DNA of 64,000 nt from positions 458,001 through 522,000 of the forward strand of contig JAUSFB010000032.1 in assembly GCA_030651575.1 (NCBI GenBank). Direction: 5' to 3'. Under the pieces are notes generated by a model, which saw only the letters and a program-made list of their open reading frames with translations, had not been told where the DNA came from and made no database searches. A program made the translations under genes and the position numbers. The DNA is from Phaeospirillum sp. GTDB lineage: Bacteria; Pseudomonadota; Alphaproteobacteria; Rhodospirillales; Magnetospirillaceae. Shown in pieces: positions 30,391-39,710 of the stretch (positions within the stretch are counted from its first letter, which is position 1; every line of letters starts with the position of its first letter).

Positions 30391-33315
30391 ATGGGAGAGG
30401 CTCGCCGGACCTTGGCGGAATCGATAGCGATCAACGCGGGAACGCACCCGGCCCGCACATTGCCCGAGTGGGAGCGTGCGGCGCGGGAACTGCTTGAGGA
30501 AGGGCAGAATTTCCTGGCGCATGACGTTGCGCGCGAAGGCCTGAAGCAATTCCCAAACAGTTTCAAACTGACCATCTTCGGCGCCGTCGCCCTGTCGCAG
30601 ACCGGCGCCCTGGACGAAGCGCGCAAGCTGCTTCAGCCGGTACTGGACGTCATCCTGATCGACGAGGGGCCGTTTCACCGCCTGCATGTAAGTCTCAAGC
30701 GGGCGGTCGAGATTCTGGACGACGAGCCCGGCAAGGAAACCCTGGCGGTGATGGCCGAACTGGCCGAGGCCATGGAGCTGGTGCGCGGCAAGAAGCTGGT
30801 CGCCGACGCCGATGTCGAAACCTATACCGCCCTGGCCGGAGTGTTCCGCGAGGCCTGGATCGCCTCGGGCGCGCGGCGCGATCTGGAACACTGCCGCGAA
30901 CTTTACCTGCGCGCCTTCAGCACCGGCGGCGCCACTCGGGCCGGCATCGACGCCGCCGTCACCTCCTGGCTGCTGGGCGACATCAAAAGCGCCCATGATC
31001 TGGCTCGCGGCGTCAGCGACCGGGTCCGGGCGGCCGAGACCGAGTTTTCGCTGTCGCCGGAGGAGCGGTATCAGCTGCTGGTCACCGTCGGCGAAGCCCA
31101 TCTGCTGCTGGGCGAGACCGAAGAGGCGCTGGCATCCTTCGCCTGGGCCAGCACGCTGGAAGGCATCCATTACGGCAGCACGGTCTCGGCGCTAAAGCAG
31201 TTGGCGCTGCTGCAAAGCGGCGGCCTGACCGTCCCCCCCGCTGTTTTCGACATCATCAAGCCGCCGACCGTGGTCGTATTCACTGGCCATCCGCTGGACC
31301 GGCCGGGCGAAGGCCCCCACTTCCCTCCCGAGCTGGAGGCCGCCGTCCGCACCGAGATTGCCCACTCGCTCGACGAGTTGGGGGCTCAGGTGGGTTATTC
31401 CATGGCAGCCTGCGGCTCGGATCTGCTGTTCATCGAAGCGATGCTGGAGCGCGGGGCCGAGGTCAACGTGGTAATGCCCTACGCCATCGACGATTTCATC
31501 GCCGAGAATGTCCGCTATGGCGGCTCGCGCTGGGAAATGCGCTTCCGCAATGCCCTGAAACTGGCCACGACGGTGACCTATGCCACCGAGGAACGCTATC
31601 TCGGCCACGGCATGCTGTACCGCTTCGCCAATCAATGCCTGCATGGCCTGGCGACGCTGCGGGCCACCTTTCTGACCACTGCGCCCTATCTGCTGGCGGT
31701 GTGGGATATGATGCCGGGTTCGCTGGTCGGCGGGGCTGCCGATTTCATCGACCAGTGGGAAGACATCTCCCAACTGCGCATCATCGATCTGGACAGCCTG
31801 CTACAACAGCGCCCGGAACTGGCGGGCGACGCCGCCCCGACCATGCCGGACCTCGACTCCGAAGACGACGAGGAGCAGGGCGAAGGCCGCGTCATCCGCT
31901 CCATGATGTTCTGCGACATCGCCGGATACTCCAAGCTGAAGGAGGAGCACACGCCGGTGTTCCTCGACTTCCTGCGCATCATCAACCGGGGCATGACCCG
32001 GCTGGAGATCCAGCCCATCGCCATCAATACCTGGGGCGACGCCATTTTCGCGGTGATGGGCAAGGCCTCGCCCATGGCCGAATACGCCCAGACCCTCCAA
32101 GAGATGGTGGCCGAGGCTGACGAGGAACTGCGCGACCGCCTGCCCCACCCGCTGTCCTTGCGCATTTCGCTCCACGCCGGACCGGTGTTCCAGGCCAGCG
32201 ACCCCATCTGCGGTCGCCAGAACTTCTACGGCAGCCACATCAACCGCGCCGCCCGGCTGGAGCCGGTCACGGTGATCGGCCATGTCTACGCCACCCAGCA
32301 ATTCGTCGCTGTGCTGACCGCCGAACAGAGCGCCTTGCGGTCCGAAGCCCAGAACCGTGGCGAGGAGTTCGACGAAAAATTCGCCTGCGAATATGTGGGC
32401 GTCCTGTCACTGGCCAAGGATTTCGGCAAACAGGCGGTCTACCATCTGCGCCGCCGCATCGCCGGCCTGCCCCGCGACGACGAGGAAGGTCCCTCCCGCC
32501 CCAACGAGCCGGAAATGGAGTCCGAGGCCGAGACAGGATTCAGCGACGCGGATATGTCGGCCATGCTGGCCGAGGCCATGGACACCATGGAACGCGAGGA
32601 GAGCCTGGCCGCCGTCGAGGAACCGCCCCTGCCGCCGCTGGTCTTCGGCACCGTGATGTCCGACGACGATATCGCCGCCCTGTTGGAAGAAACCGACGAC
32701 GAAGACCAGGCCGAACTTCCCCCCCTCGACCTCGACGTCACCATCTCCGACGCCGACATGCAAGCCATGCTGGACGAGGCCGGAGAGGACGAGGAATTCG
32801 AACTCCCACCCCTCGACCTCGGCGCCGCCATCTCCGACGCCGACATGCAAGCCATGCTGGCCGAGGCCGGAGAGGATGAGGAATTCGAACTCCCACCCCT
32901 CGACTTCGGCGCCACCATCTCCGACGCCGATATGCAAGCCATGCTGGACGAGGCCGGAGAGGACGAAAGCCCAGTCGCCGAAGCTCCTCCCTCGCCACCC
33001 GTATTTTCAGCAACGACAGTCATGTCGGATGAGGATATCGCCGCCCTGCTGGAGGAAGTCGAAGACGAGAACGACACAGTCCCGACCGATGACGACGACC
33101 GGGCCGAACCGTCTTTCTCCGGCATCATGTCCGACAGCGACATGGCCGCCCTTCTGAGCGAGGCCGAGCCCGCCATGGAGGAAGAGGAGGAAGAACACTC
33201 CGACCCCGAACTGGCCAAAGTGGCGGCCGCCGTCAAAGCGGCCATGGCCAAGCTCGACGCCGAGGAATCGGACGAAATCAAGCTCGCCCCGCCCAAGCCA
33301 AAACTGGCCGAATAA
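30391..33315 (+). CDS. TPR / class III adenylate-guanylate cyclase with repetitive acidic tail
   Basis: 974 residues, soluble. Residues 1-290 are helical repeats (TPR-like). About 290-470 is an alpha/beta region starting V-V-V-F-T-G-H-P-L-D that resembles SLOG/TIR-like nucleotide-binding folds (inference). The cyclase domain covers about 500-680: metal-binding D509 in MMFCDIAGYS and D550 in NTWGDAIF, and the transition-state pair N618/R622 in INRAARLEP, so catalysis should be intact. The last 260 residues are acidic and carry seven copies of S-D-x-D-[MI]-x-A-[ML]-L, starting at S718, S757, S786, S815, S844, S879 and S914. The ribosome site before the ATG is weak. Product (cAMP or cGMP) cannot be assigned safely. 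Confidence 0.85.
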   Translation: MGEARRTLAESIAINAGTHPARTLPEWERAARELLEEGQNFLAHDVAREGLKQFPNSFKLTIFGAVALSQTGALDEARKLLQPVLDVILIDEGPFHRLHVSLKRAVEILDDEPGKETLAVMAELAEAMELVRGKKLVADADVETYTALAGVFREAWIASGARRDLEHCRELYLRAFSTGGATRAGIDAAVTSWLLGDIKSAHDLARGVSDRVRAAETEFSLSPEERYQLLVTVGEAHLLLGETEEALASFAWASTLEGIHYGSTVSALKQLALLQSGGLTVPPAVFDIIKPPTVVVFTGHPLDRPGEGPHFPPELEAAVRTEIAHSLDELGAQVGYSMAACGSDLLFIEAMLERGAEVNVVMPYAIDDFIAENVRYGGSRWEMRFRNALKLATTVTYATEERYLGHGMLYRFANQCLHGLATLRATFLTTAPYLLAVWDMMPGSLVGGAADFIDQWEDISQLRIIDLDSLLQQRPELAGDAAPTMPDLDSEDDEEQGEGRVIRSMMFCDIAGYSKLKEEHTPVFLDFLRIINRGMTRLEIQPIAINTWGDAIFAVMGKASPMAEYAQTLQEMVAEADEELRDRLPHPLSLRISLHAGPVFQASDPICGRQNFYGSHINRAARLEPVTVIGHVYATQQFVAVLTAEQSALRSEAQNRGEEFDEKFACEYVGVLSLAKDFGKQAVYHLRRRIAGLPRDDEEGPSRPNEPEMESEAETGFSDADMSAMLAEAMDTMEREESLAAVEEPPLPPLVFGTVMSDDDIAALLEETDDEDQAELPPLDLDVTISDADMQAMLDEAGEDEEFELPPLDLGAAISDADMQAMLAEAGEDEEFELPPLDFGATISDADMQAMLDEAGEDESPVAEAPPSPPVFSATTVMSDEDIAALLEEVEDENDTVPTDDDDRAEPSFSGIMSDSDMAALLSEAEPAMEEEEEEHSDPELAKVAAAVKAAMAKLDAEESDEIKLAPPKPKLAE
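32542..33162 (+). repeat. Seven-copy S-D-x-D-[MI]-x-A-[ML]-L peptide repeat in the cyclase tail
   Basis: Motif copies begin at nucleotides 32542, 32659, 32746, 32833, 32920, 33025 and 33130. Copies 3 to 5 are exactly 87 bases (29 codons) apart and nearly identical at DNA level, so they arose by recent tandem duplication; the outer copies are diverged in spacing and sequence. Linkers are Glu/Asp/Pro-rich and probably disordered. Confidence 0.88.
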
Positions 33316-33346
33316 ACCATCCCCGGCCCGAGCCCAAACCGCCCAC

Positions 33347-34837
33347 TCAGGCGGCAACGAAGCGGGCGCGCGGAGCCGGCATAACGATGGCCGGGCGGCC
33401 GATATCTTTCATGAGCCCAGGCCCGTTGACCATCTCGAAGCCGCCTTGCACCACCCCGCCAACCACCTTGCGGTGACGGGCGCTCCACAGATAACAGCCG
33501 ATTCCATCCTTGGCGGTCGCCTCTTGCACCCGGCTCAGGGTCTCCAGCAGGCACTCGTCATCCATGCGTTCGTCCGGCCGCAGTTCCGAAAGGTCGAGCC
33601 CAACCATGGACACGCCGATCTCTGCCGCCAGCGAACTGCGCCTGGCCGACATGCGGGTCCGCACCAGAACCTCGCGACAGAGCGAGCGGACATAAGAAAC
33701 CACCGATTCAAGCTCGGGCGTGGTGGTGCCGTCGGGAATGCCGAAAATCTCGATCGCCAGCCGGGCACTGCGGGTTTCCTGGGTCAGTTCAGAGAGTGGA
33801 ATCACAACGCTGCCGCGCTGCTCCGACGACAGCGACGCCCAACTGATGGGGATGATCACAGAGGCCTGATTGGTCCTTTCATCGCCGCCACGGATGCCCG
33901 CCACGATATCGCGGACCGCGGTGGAAACCACGAACCGGTCAAGGCGCAGGGCGGCGTTCACATCTCCGGGGGGATAGGCGCGACAGCCCTCCACCGCCTC
34001 CGCCCCCTCGTGATCGATCCGGATCACCCGGGCGCCATAGGCGGAGATCGCCTCACCCGAAGCCACCCAGGTCGGCCGCCACACCAACGACAGGCGAGCG
34101 GCGGGGGGAAGCGGCGCGACAAGATCGGGATCAAAGGCCAAGGGCTTGGCCGGCGCCCCCTCGATCACCTCCCAGACCTGCTCCTGTCGCCGGGCGTCCT
34201 CACCTCGCTCCATGGGCTTCCACTGGTTGACGCTGTCGCTGACCGTGCCGGATGCGACGAAGGCGCGGCTCTCCCGAATAGCGGCCTGGACATGATCGCA
34301 ATCCAACTCGCCAATGTCGGAAACCGCGTCGGTGACGAAAACCTCGGCCGCCACCGCCATGGAACGTTGGCCTTCGCCCGATTGCTCACCGAACAGATGC
34401 CGGCCCAGATCCTCGACCACCGCCAGGGTGCGCTGACGCGCCTCCTCCGGCGACAGTTCGGGAAAGGCGATGATCCAGCGGTCCTCGCCATCCTGGCAGA
34501 ACGGATTTCCACTGCCCGCATGACGCCGGATCACCTGCTCGACGATCAAGGCGACCTTCCCGGCCAAGCGCGGCCATTTCTCACCAACCCAGTCGCGGAA
34601 CTCCGCCAGCGACACGACGTGAAGCTTGGCCTTCAGTCCGGGGTTGCGCTGCAACATCTCCTGTAATCGATCGGCCGCCGATTGTACGGAGAAATCATGT
34701 TTGGGCTTGCCGACATGATGCCCGGCCTTTGCGGATTCAGCGGGATGAATATCAGCGTCTTCATCCCAGATCGAACGCAGAGACTGCGCCAGACGAAGCC
34801 AAATGCTCGAAGAGGATCCGGCCATTTCAGCCTCCAT
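33347..34837 (-). CDS. Hypothetical protein, possibly degenerate GGDEF plus EAL
   Basis: 496 residues, soluble, no signal. Residues 60-200 have the rhythm of a GGDEF domain (a F-x-D-x-V-G-E-K-W segment, then C-Q-D-G-E-D-R-W-I-I-A-F in place of GGEEF), but the catalytic residues are absent. Residues 250-490 resemble an EAL fold by pattern (W-R-P-T-W strand near residue 252, then I-I-P-I-S-W-A-S-L, V-G-L-D-L-S-E-L), again without the E-A-L metal motif. If correct, it would be a non-enzymatic c-di-GMP-related scaffold. This is a low-level likeness only. It is convergent with the cyclase gene and has an AT-rich promoter region upstream. Confidence 0.6.
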   Translation of the reverse strand: MEAEMAGSSSSIWLRLAQSLRSIWDEDADIHPAESAKAGHHVGKPKHDFSVQSAADRLQEMLQRNPGLKAKLHVVSLAEFRDWVGEKWPRLAGKVALIVEQVIRRHAGSGNPFCQDGEDRWIIAFPELSPEEARQRTLAVVEDLGRHLFGEQSGEGQRSMAVAAEVFVTDAVSDIGELDCDHVQAAIRESRAFVASGTVSDSVNQWKPMERGEDARRQEQVWEVIEGAPAKPLAFDPDLVAPLPPAARLSLVWRPTWVASGEAISAYGARVIRIDHEGAEAVEGCRAYPPGDVNAALRLDRFVVSTAVRDIVAGIRGGDERTNQASVIIPISWASLSSEQRGSVVIPLSELTQETRSARLAIEIFGIPDGTTTPELESVVSYVRSLCREVLVRTRMSARRSSLAAEIGVSMVGLDLSELRPDERMDDECLLETLSRVQEATAKDGIGCYLWSARHRKVVGGVVQGGFEMVNGPGLMKDIGRPAIVMPAPRARFVAA

Positions 34838-35084
34838 CCATCCCAGAACTTCCCTTAAAAATTATAGCCCCGTTTTTACCCCAAAACCAAGGCCTAAGAC
34901 TTAGTTATCAACATGGCGATTCTCATACGAATCCCAGATAACCCATATTAATAGTGCGAAATAATATAGTACTATTTTTATCAGGTATTAGAGGTTCCCG
35001 GCGGCTGAGGATAGCTCACGCGGAATCGGCGCCGCGAAGCGTCGTTTCAGTCAAGATCAAGCCCGCCAGATGACCGCGATACGA
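34838..35084. other. AT-rich intergenic region, likely promoter of the gene at 33347-34837
   Basis: No gene is supported. The stretch 34855-34985 is strikingly AT-rich against the GC-rich background. It contains a 10-base perfect palindrome ATAGTACTAT (34966-34975) and AATAGT/ACTATT arms at 34950-34955 and 34971-34976. The gene at 33347-34837 is transcribed away from it. Confidence 0.5.
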
Positions 35085-36065
35085 TCACAGTCCGTGGTAT
35101 TGCTTGAACCACTCGATAAAGGTGGGGACGCCGATACTGATGGGAGTAGTGGGGGCAAAGCCGACATCACGCTGAATCGCCGAGATATCGGCCGCCGTTT
35201 CCTTGACGTCGCCGGCCTGCATGGGCTCGAACTGATAGATCGCCTTCTTGCCCAGCGACGTCTCGATCAGGCCGATGAAGTCCATCAGGTGCTCGGACTT
35301 GTTGTTGCCGATGTTGTAGAGGTGGTAGGGCGGCGTGACGCCGTCATCGGCCGGCGGATGATCCAGCACACCGACAACGCCGGAAACGATGTCGTCGATA
35401 TAGGTGAAGTCGCGGCGCATATCGCCGTTGTTGAACACCTTGATCGGCTCGCCGGCGATGATAGCCTTGGCGAACAGATAGGCGGCCATGTCGGGGCGGC
35501 CCCAGGGGCCATACACCGTGAAGAAGCGCAGGCCGGTGGTGGGGATCCGGAACAGGTGGCTGTAGGAGTGGCTGATCAGCTCGCCCGCCCGCTTGGTGGC
35601 GGCGTAAAGCGAGATGGGGGTATCGACCCGGTCATCCACCGAGAACGGCAGCTTGGTGTTGGCGCCATAGACCGAGGATGAGCTGGCATAGACGAAGTGG
35701 CGGCACTTGCCCGAATTGCGGGCCAGCTCCAGCATCACCAGATGCCCTTCCACGTTGGCGTGGGTGTAATCGTGCGGCGCCGACAGCGAATGCCGCACGC
35801 CGGCCTGGGCCGCCAGATTGATATAGGCGGTGATGTCGGGAAAGGCGCGGGCGACCTCGGCCATGGCCTCGCGGTCGGCGATATCCGCCTTGACGTAGCT
35901 GAAACCGGCATGCATGGCGAGATGGGATAGCCGCAGCTCTTTCAGCGCGACGTCGTAATAGGGGTTGAGGCTGTCGACTCCGACCACCGTCTCGCCCCGC
36001 GCCAACAGGCGCTGGCAGGTGTGATAGCCGATGAATCCGGCCGCGCCGGTGACAAGGATGGTCAT
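35085..36065 (-). CDS. NAD-dependent epimerase, UDP-glucuronate 4-epimerase type
   Basis: 326 residues, extended SDR. Nucleotide motif T-G-A-A-G-F-I-G-Y-H at residues 6-15, N-L-A-A-Q-A-G-V-R-H-S near residue 84, the catalytic S-S-S-S-V-Y-G and Y-A-A-T-K, then R-F-F-T-V-Y-G-P-W-G-R-P-D-M-A, which is the signature of the LpsL/CapI/GAE group that turns UDP-glucuronate into UDP-galacturonate. It would feed lipopolysaccharide or capsule synthesis. The ATG at 36065 has GAGGG nine bases upstream, and a GTG two codons earlier is possible. It is a single gene, divergent from the fused indolepyruvate oxidoreductase. Confidence 0.9.
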   Translation of the reverse strand: MTILVTGAAGFIGYHTCQRLLARGETVVGVDSLNPYYDVALKELRLSHLAMHAGFSYVKADIADREAMAEVARAFPDITAYINLAAQAGVRHSLSAPHDYTHANVEGHLVMLELARNSGKCRHFVYASSSSVYGANTKLPFSVDDRVDTPISLYAATKRAGELISHSYSHLFRIPTTGLRFFTVYGPWGRPDMAAYLFAKAIIAGEPIKVFNNGDMRRDFTYIDDIVSGVVGVLDHPPADDGVTPPYHLYNIGNNKSEHLMDFIGLIETSLGKKAIYQFEPMQAGDVKETAADISAIQRDVGFAPTTPISIGVPTFIEWFKQYHGL

Positions 36066-36263
36066 TCGCACAAACCCTCATATTCAAGCCTGCCTCGTAT
36101 AGCTTGAACCGAACAGGAAATCATCCCCCGTAATTCGTCATCCGGCGGTAATATCCTTACATGGCAGACCCTGTCGGCGCGTAATCCGTACTTTTTCACG
36201 GGACATCTTTCCGGCGGCGCAACCGTCACCACCTGTAAATGAGAGGTTAGGAGGCAGACCGCC

Positions 36264-39200
36264 ATGACCGTCACCGCGATCGTCACCCTGGACGACAAAT
36301 ACGTGTTGGAGCAAGGACGGGTCTATCTCTCCGGCATCCAGGCGCTGGTCAAGCTGCCCATGCTCCAGCATCTGCGCGATCAGGCCGCCGGACTGAACAC
36401 CGGCGGCTTCGTGTCCGGCTATCGCGGCTCGCCGCTGGGTGGGCTGGACAAGGAGCTGTGGCGGGCCGAGAGGTTTCTGACCAGCCACCAGATCCGCTTT
36501 CAACCCGGCCTCAACGAGGATCTTGCCGCCACCGCGGTCTGGGGCACCCAGCAGATCGGTCTATTCCCCCACCCGACCAAGGACGGGGTCTTCGCCATGT
36601 GGTACGGCAAAGGCCCCGGCGTCGATCGCACCGTCGATGTATTCAAGCACGGCAACTCCGCCGGCAGTTCGCCCCATGGCGGCGTGCTGGTGCTGGCCGG
36701 CGACGATCATGGCGCCAAGTCCTCGACCCTGGCCCATCAGAGCGAACACGTCTTCATGGCGGCCCAGATTCCGGTCCTGAACCCGGCCGGGGTGCAAGAG
36801 CTGATCGATTTCGGCCTGTTCGGTTGGGCCTTGTCGCGTTATTCCGGCCTGTGGGTGGCCATGAAGGCCATTTCCGAGACGGTCGAAAGCTCCGCCTCGG
36901 TCGTGATCGATCCCTGGCGCCACACCTTCGTCACGCCCGACGACTTCATCATGCCCGAGGGCGGCCTGTCGATCCGCTGGCCCGACCGCTTCCTCGACCA
37001 GGAAATGCGGCTGATGCATCACCGCATCCCGGCGGCGCTGGCCTTCGCCAAGGCCAACCGCATCGACCGGGTGGTGATCGACTCGCCCTCGCCGCGCTTT
37101 GGCATCTGCACCACCGGCAAGTCCTATCTCGACGTGATGCAGGCCCTGACCGATCTGGGCATCGACGAGCAGCACGCCGCCGAGATCGGCATCCGCCTGT
37201 ACAAGGTCGGCATGAGCTGGCCTTTGGAGCAAAGCGGCATCCGCGCCTTCGCCGAGGGACTGGAAGAGATCCTGGTGGTGGAGGAAAAGCGCGCCGTCAT
37301 CGAGGAGCAATTGAAGGCCCAGCTCTACAACTGGCGGGAAGACGTGCGGCCACGGGTGGTGGGCGAGTTCGACGAGACCGGCGCCTGGATCCTGCCCTCG
37401 GCCGGCGAGCTGACGCCCTCCCGGATCGCCCGCGTCATCGCCGCGCGGATCGGCCGCTTCTATACCTCCATGCGGGTGATGGAGCGGCTGGAATGGCTGG
37501 ACGTCAAGGAGCGCCAGTTGACGGAGGTTCCCCAGGGCTTCAACCGCATCCCGTATTTTTGCGCCGGCTGCCCGCACAACACCTCGACCGTCGTGCCCGA
37601 GGGCAGCCAAGCCATGGCGGGAATCGGTTGCCACTTCATGGCCAACTGGATGGACCGCGAGACCCTGACCTACACCCATATGGGCGGCGAGGGCGCCACC
37701 TGGATCGGTCAGGCTCCGTTCACCGGTCGCAGCCACATGTTTCAAAATCTGGGAGACGGCACCTATACCCATTCGGGTTCACTGGCCATCCGCGCCGCCT
37801 TGGCCGCCAAGGTCAACCTCACCTACAAGATTCTGTTCAACGACGCCGTCGCCATGACCGGCGGCCAACCGGCCGAAGGCGGGCTATCGGTGCCGGCCAT
37901 CGCCTCACAGGTCCGCGCCGAGGGCGTCTTGCGCATCGCCGTAGTCAGCGACCAACCCGACAAGTACCCGCCCCATTCCGGCTTCCCCCTGGGGGTAAGC
38001 TTTCATCACCGCGACGACCTGGACACGGTCCAGCGCGAGTTACGCGAATGGCCGGGGGTGTCGGTGCTGATCTACGACCAGACCTGCGCCGCCGAGAAGC
38101 GTCGCCGCAGAAAGCGCGGCCTGATGCCCGATCCGCCGGAACGGATCTTCATCAACGAAAAGGTCTGCGAGGGCTGCGGCGATTGCGGCGTCAAATCCAA
38201 CTGCGTCGCGGTGGTCCCGGTGGAGACCGAATGGGGCCGCAAGCGCGCCATCGACCAGTCGTCGTGCAACAAGGACTTCTCCTGCGTCAAAGGCTTCTGC
38301 CCCAGCTTCGTCTCGGTCAAGGGCGCCCGCATCCGCCGGCATCACGGCCTGGAGGAACAGTCCTTCGCCGAACTGCCCGATCCGGTCCTGCCCTCGGCGG
38401 CCGAGCCGTTCGGCATCATCGTCACCGGCATCGGCGGCACCGGCGTGGTGACCGTGGCCGAAGTGCTGGGCATGGCGGCCCATCTGGAAGGCAAGGGCGT
38501 CACGTCGCTGGATCAGACCGGCCTGGCCCAAAAGAACGGCGCGGTCATGAGCCATATCCGCATCTGCGACGATCCGACCCAACTCTACGCCGTCCGCATC
38601 GCCACGGCCCAGGCGCGGCTGCTGCTGGCCTGCGACATGGTGGTGGCGGCCGGCTTCGACACCCTGTCCAAGCTGAAGCCCGGCCGCTCGCACGCCATCG
38701 TCAACGACCATGAAGCCATGCCGGCCAGCTTCACCCACGCCCCCGACATGGCCTTTCCCGGCAAGGGCATGCACGAGACTATCCGCGATCACGTCAACGA
38801 TGCCGTCAACTTCCTCGACGCCACCCGGCTGGCGACCACCTTGCTGGGAGACGCGCTGGCGGCCAATATGTTCCTGGTGGGCTTCGCTTGGCAAAAGGGC
38901 GAGTTGCCGCTGGCCGAGGCCTCCATCTTGCGAGCCATCGAGCTTAATGGCGCCATGGTGGAGTTCAACACCCAGGCCTTCCTGTGGGGCCGCCGCGCCG
39001 CCTTTGACCTGACGGCGGTGGAACGGCGCATCGCGCCCCCATCCGGCGAGACCTCGGACCATCGCCGGCTGTCGCGCGACCTGGACGAATTGATCGTGCG
39101 GCGGGTGGATCACCTGACCGGCTACCAGAACACCGCCCATGCCGAACGCTACCGGACCATGGTCGAGCGGGTCCGCGCCGCCGAGCGCAAGATCGCGCCC

Positions 39201-39695
39201 CATTCCGAGGAACTGACCGAGGCGGTAGCGCGCTCGCTGGCCAAGCTGATGAGCTACAAGGACGAATACGAAGTGGCGCGGCTGTACTCCGACGGCGGTT
39301 TCATCGCCGCGCTGAAGGAACAGTTCGAGGACTGGGAACGGCTGGAAGTCCACCTCGCCCCGCCGCTGCTGTCCGGGGAAAAGCGGCGCTTTGGGCCGTG
39401 GATGCTCAAACTGATGCCACTGCTGGCCCGCCTCAAGGGCCTGCGCGGCACGCCGTTCGATCCATTCGGGCGCATGCCGGAGCGCCGGATGGAGCGGTCG
39501 CTGATCACCGAATTTCAACAGGTGGTCGAAGACCTGCTGGCCGGCCTGAACCCCGCCAACCACGCCATCGCGGTGGAGATCGCCACCCTGCCCCGCCAGA
39601 TCCGTGGCTTCGGCCCCATCAAGGCCAAGGCCGTGACCGACTACCATGACCGCCTTGCCGATCTGTTGGCCGGCTACCGTTCCCTGGAGCGGTAG
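36264..39695 (+). CDS. Fused indolepyruvate ferredoxin oxidoreductase (alpha-gamma single chain)
   Basis: 1143 residues. The start has AGGAGG upstream. An N-terminal 2-oxoacid oxidoreductase alpha-like domain (S-G-Y-R-G-S-P-L-G-G-L-D near residue 51) leads to the TPP domain (F-C-A-G-C-P-H-N-T near residue 431). A ferredoxin-like Cys region follows (CEGCGDCGVKSNC near residue 635, with SCNKDFSCVKGFC). The gamma domain begins V-T-G-I-G-G-T-G-V-V near residue 719, and a C-terminal domain of the DUF6537 type ends the chain. It would decarboxylate aryl pyruvates to aryl acetyl-CoA and reduce ferredoxin. It stands alone; a second, split IorAB is encoded at 53743-56243. Confidence 0.92.
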   Translation: MTVTAIVTLDDKYVLEQGRVYLSGIQALVKLPMLQHLRDQAAGLNTGGFVSGYRGSPLGGLDKELWRAERFLTSHQIRFQPGLNEDLAATAVWGTQQIGLFPHPTKDGVFAMWYGKGPGVDRTVDVFKHGNSAGSSPHGGVLVLAGDDHGAKSSTLAHQSEHVFMAAQIPVLNPAGVQELIDFGLFGWALSRYSGLWVAMKAISETVESSASVVIDPWRHTFVTPDDFIMPEGGLSIRWPDRFLDQEMRLMHHRIPAALAFAKANRIDRVVIDSPSPRFGICTTGKSYLDVMQALTDLGIDEQHAAEIGIRLYKVGMSWPLEQSGIRAFAEGLEEILVVEEKRAVIEEQLKAQLYNWREDVRPRVVGEFDETGAWILPSAGELTPSRIARVIAARIGRFYTSMRVMERLEWLDVKERQLTEVPQGFNRIPYFCAGCPHNTSTVVPEGSQAMAGIGCHFMANWMDRETLTYTHMGGEGATWIGQAPFTGRSHMFQNLGDGTYTHSGSLAIRAALAAKVNLTYKILFNDAVAMTGGQPAEGGLSVPAIASQVRAEGVLRIAVVSDQPDKYPPHSGFPLGVSFHHRDDLDTVQRELREWPGVSVLIYDQTCAAEKRRRRKRGLMPDPPERIFINEKVCEGCGDCGVKSNCVAVVPVETEWGRKRAIDQSSCNKDFSCVKGFCPSFVSVKGARIRRHHGLEEQSFAELPDPVLPSAAEPFGIIVTGIGGTGVVTVAEVLGMAAHLEGKGVTSLDQTGLAQKNGAVMSHIRICDDPTQLYAVRIATAQARLLLACDMVVAAGFDTLSKLKPGRSHAIVNDHEAMPASFTHAPDMAFPGKGMHETIRDHVNDAVNFLDATRLATTLLGDALAANMFLVGFAWQKGELPLAEASILRAIELNGAMVEFNTQAFLWGRRAAFDLTAVERRIAPPSGETSDHRRLSRDLDELIVRRVDHLTGYQNTAHAERYRTMVERVRAAERKIAPHSEELTEAVARSLAKLMSYKDEYEVARLYSDGGFIAALKEQFEDWERLEVHLAPPLLSGEKRRFGPWMLKLMPLLARLKGLRGTPFDPFGRMPERRMERSLITEFQQVVEDLLAGLNPANHAIAVEIATLPRQIRGFGPIKAKAVTDYHDRLADLLAGYRSLER

Positions 39696-39710
39696 CCGGA
39701 GCGACGCATA

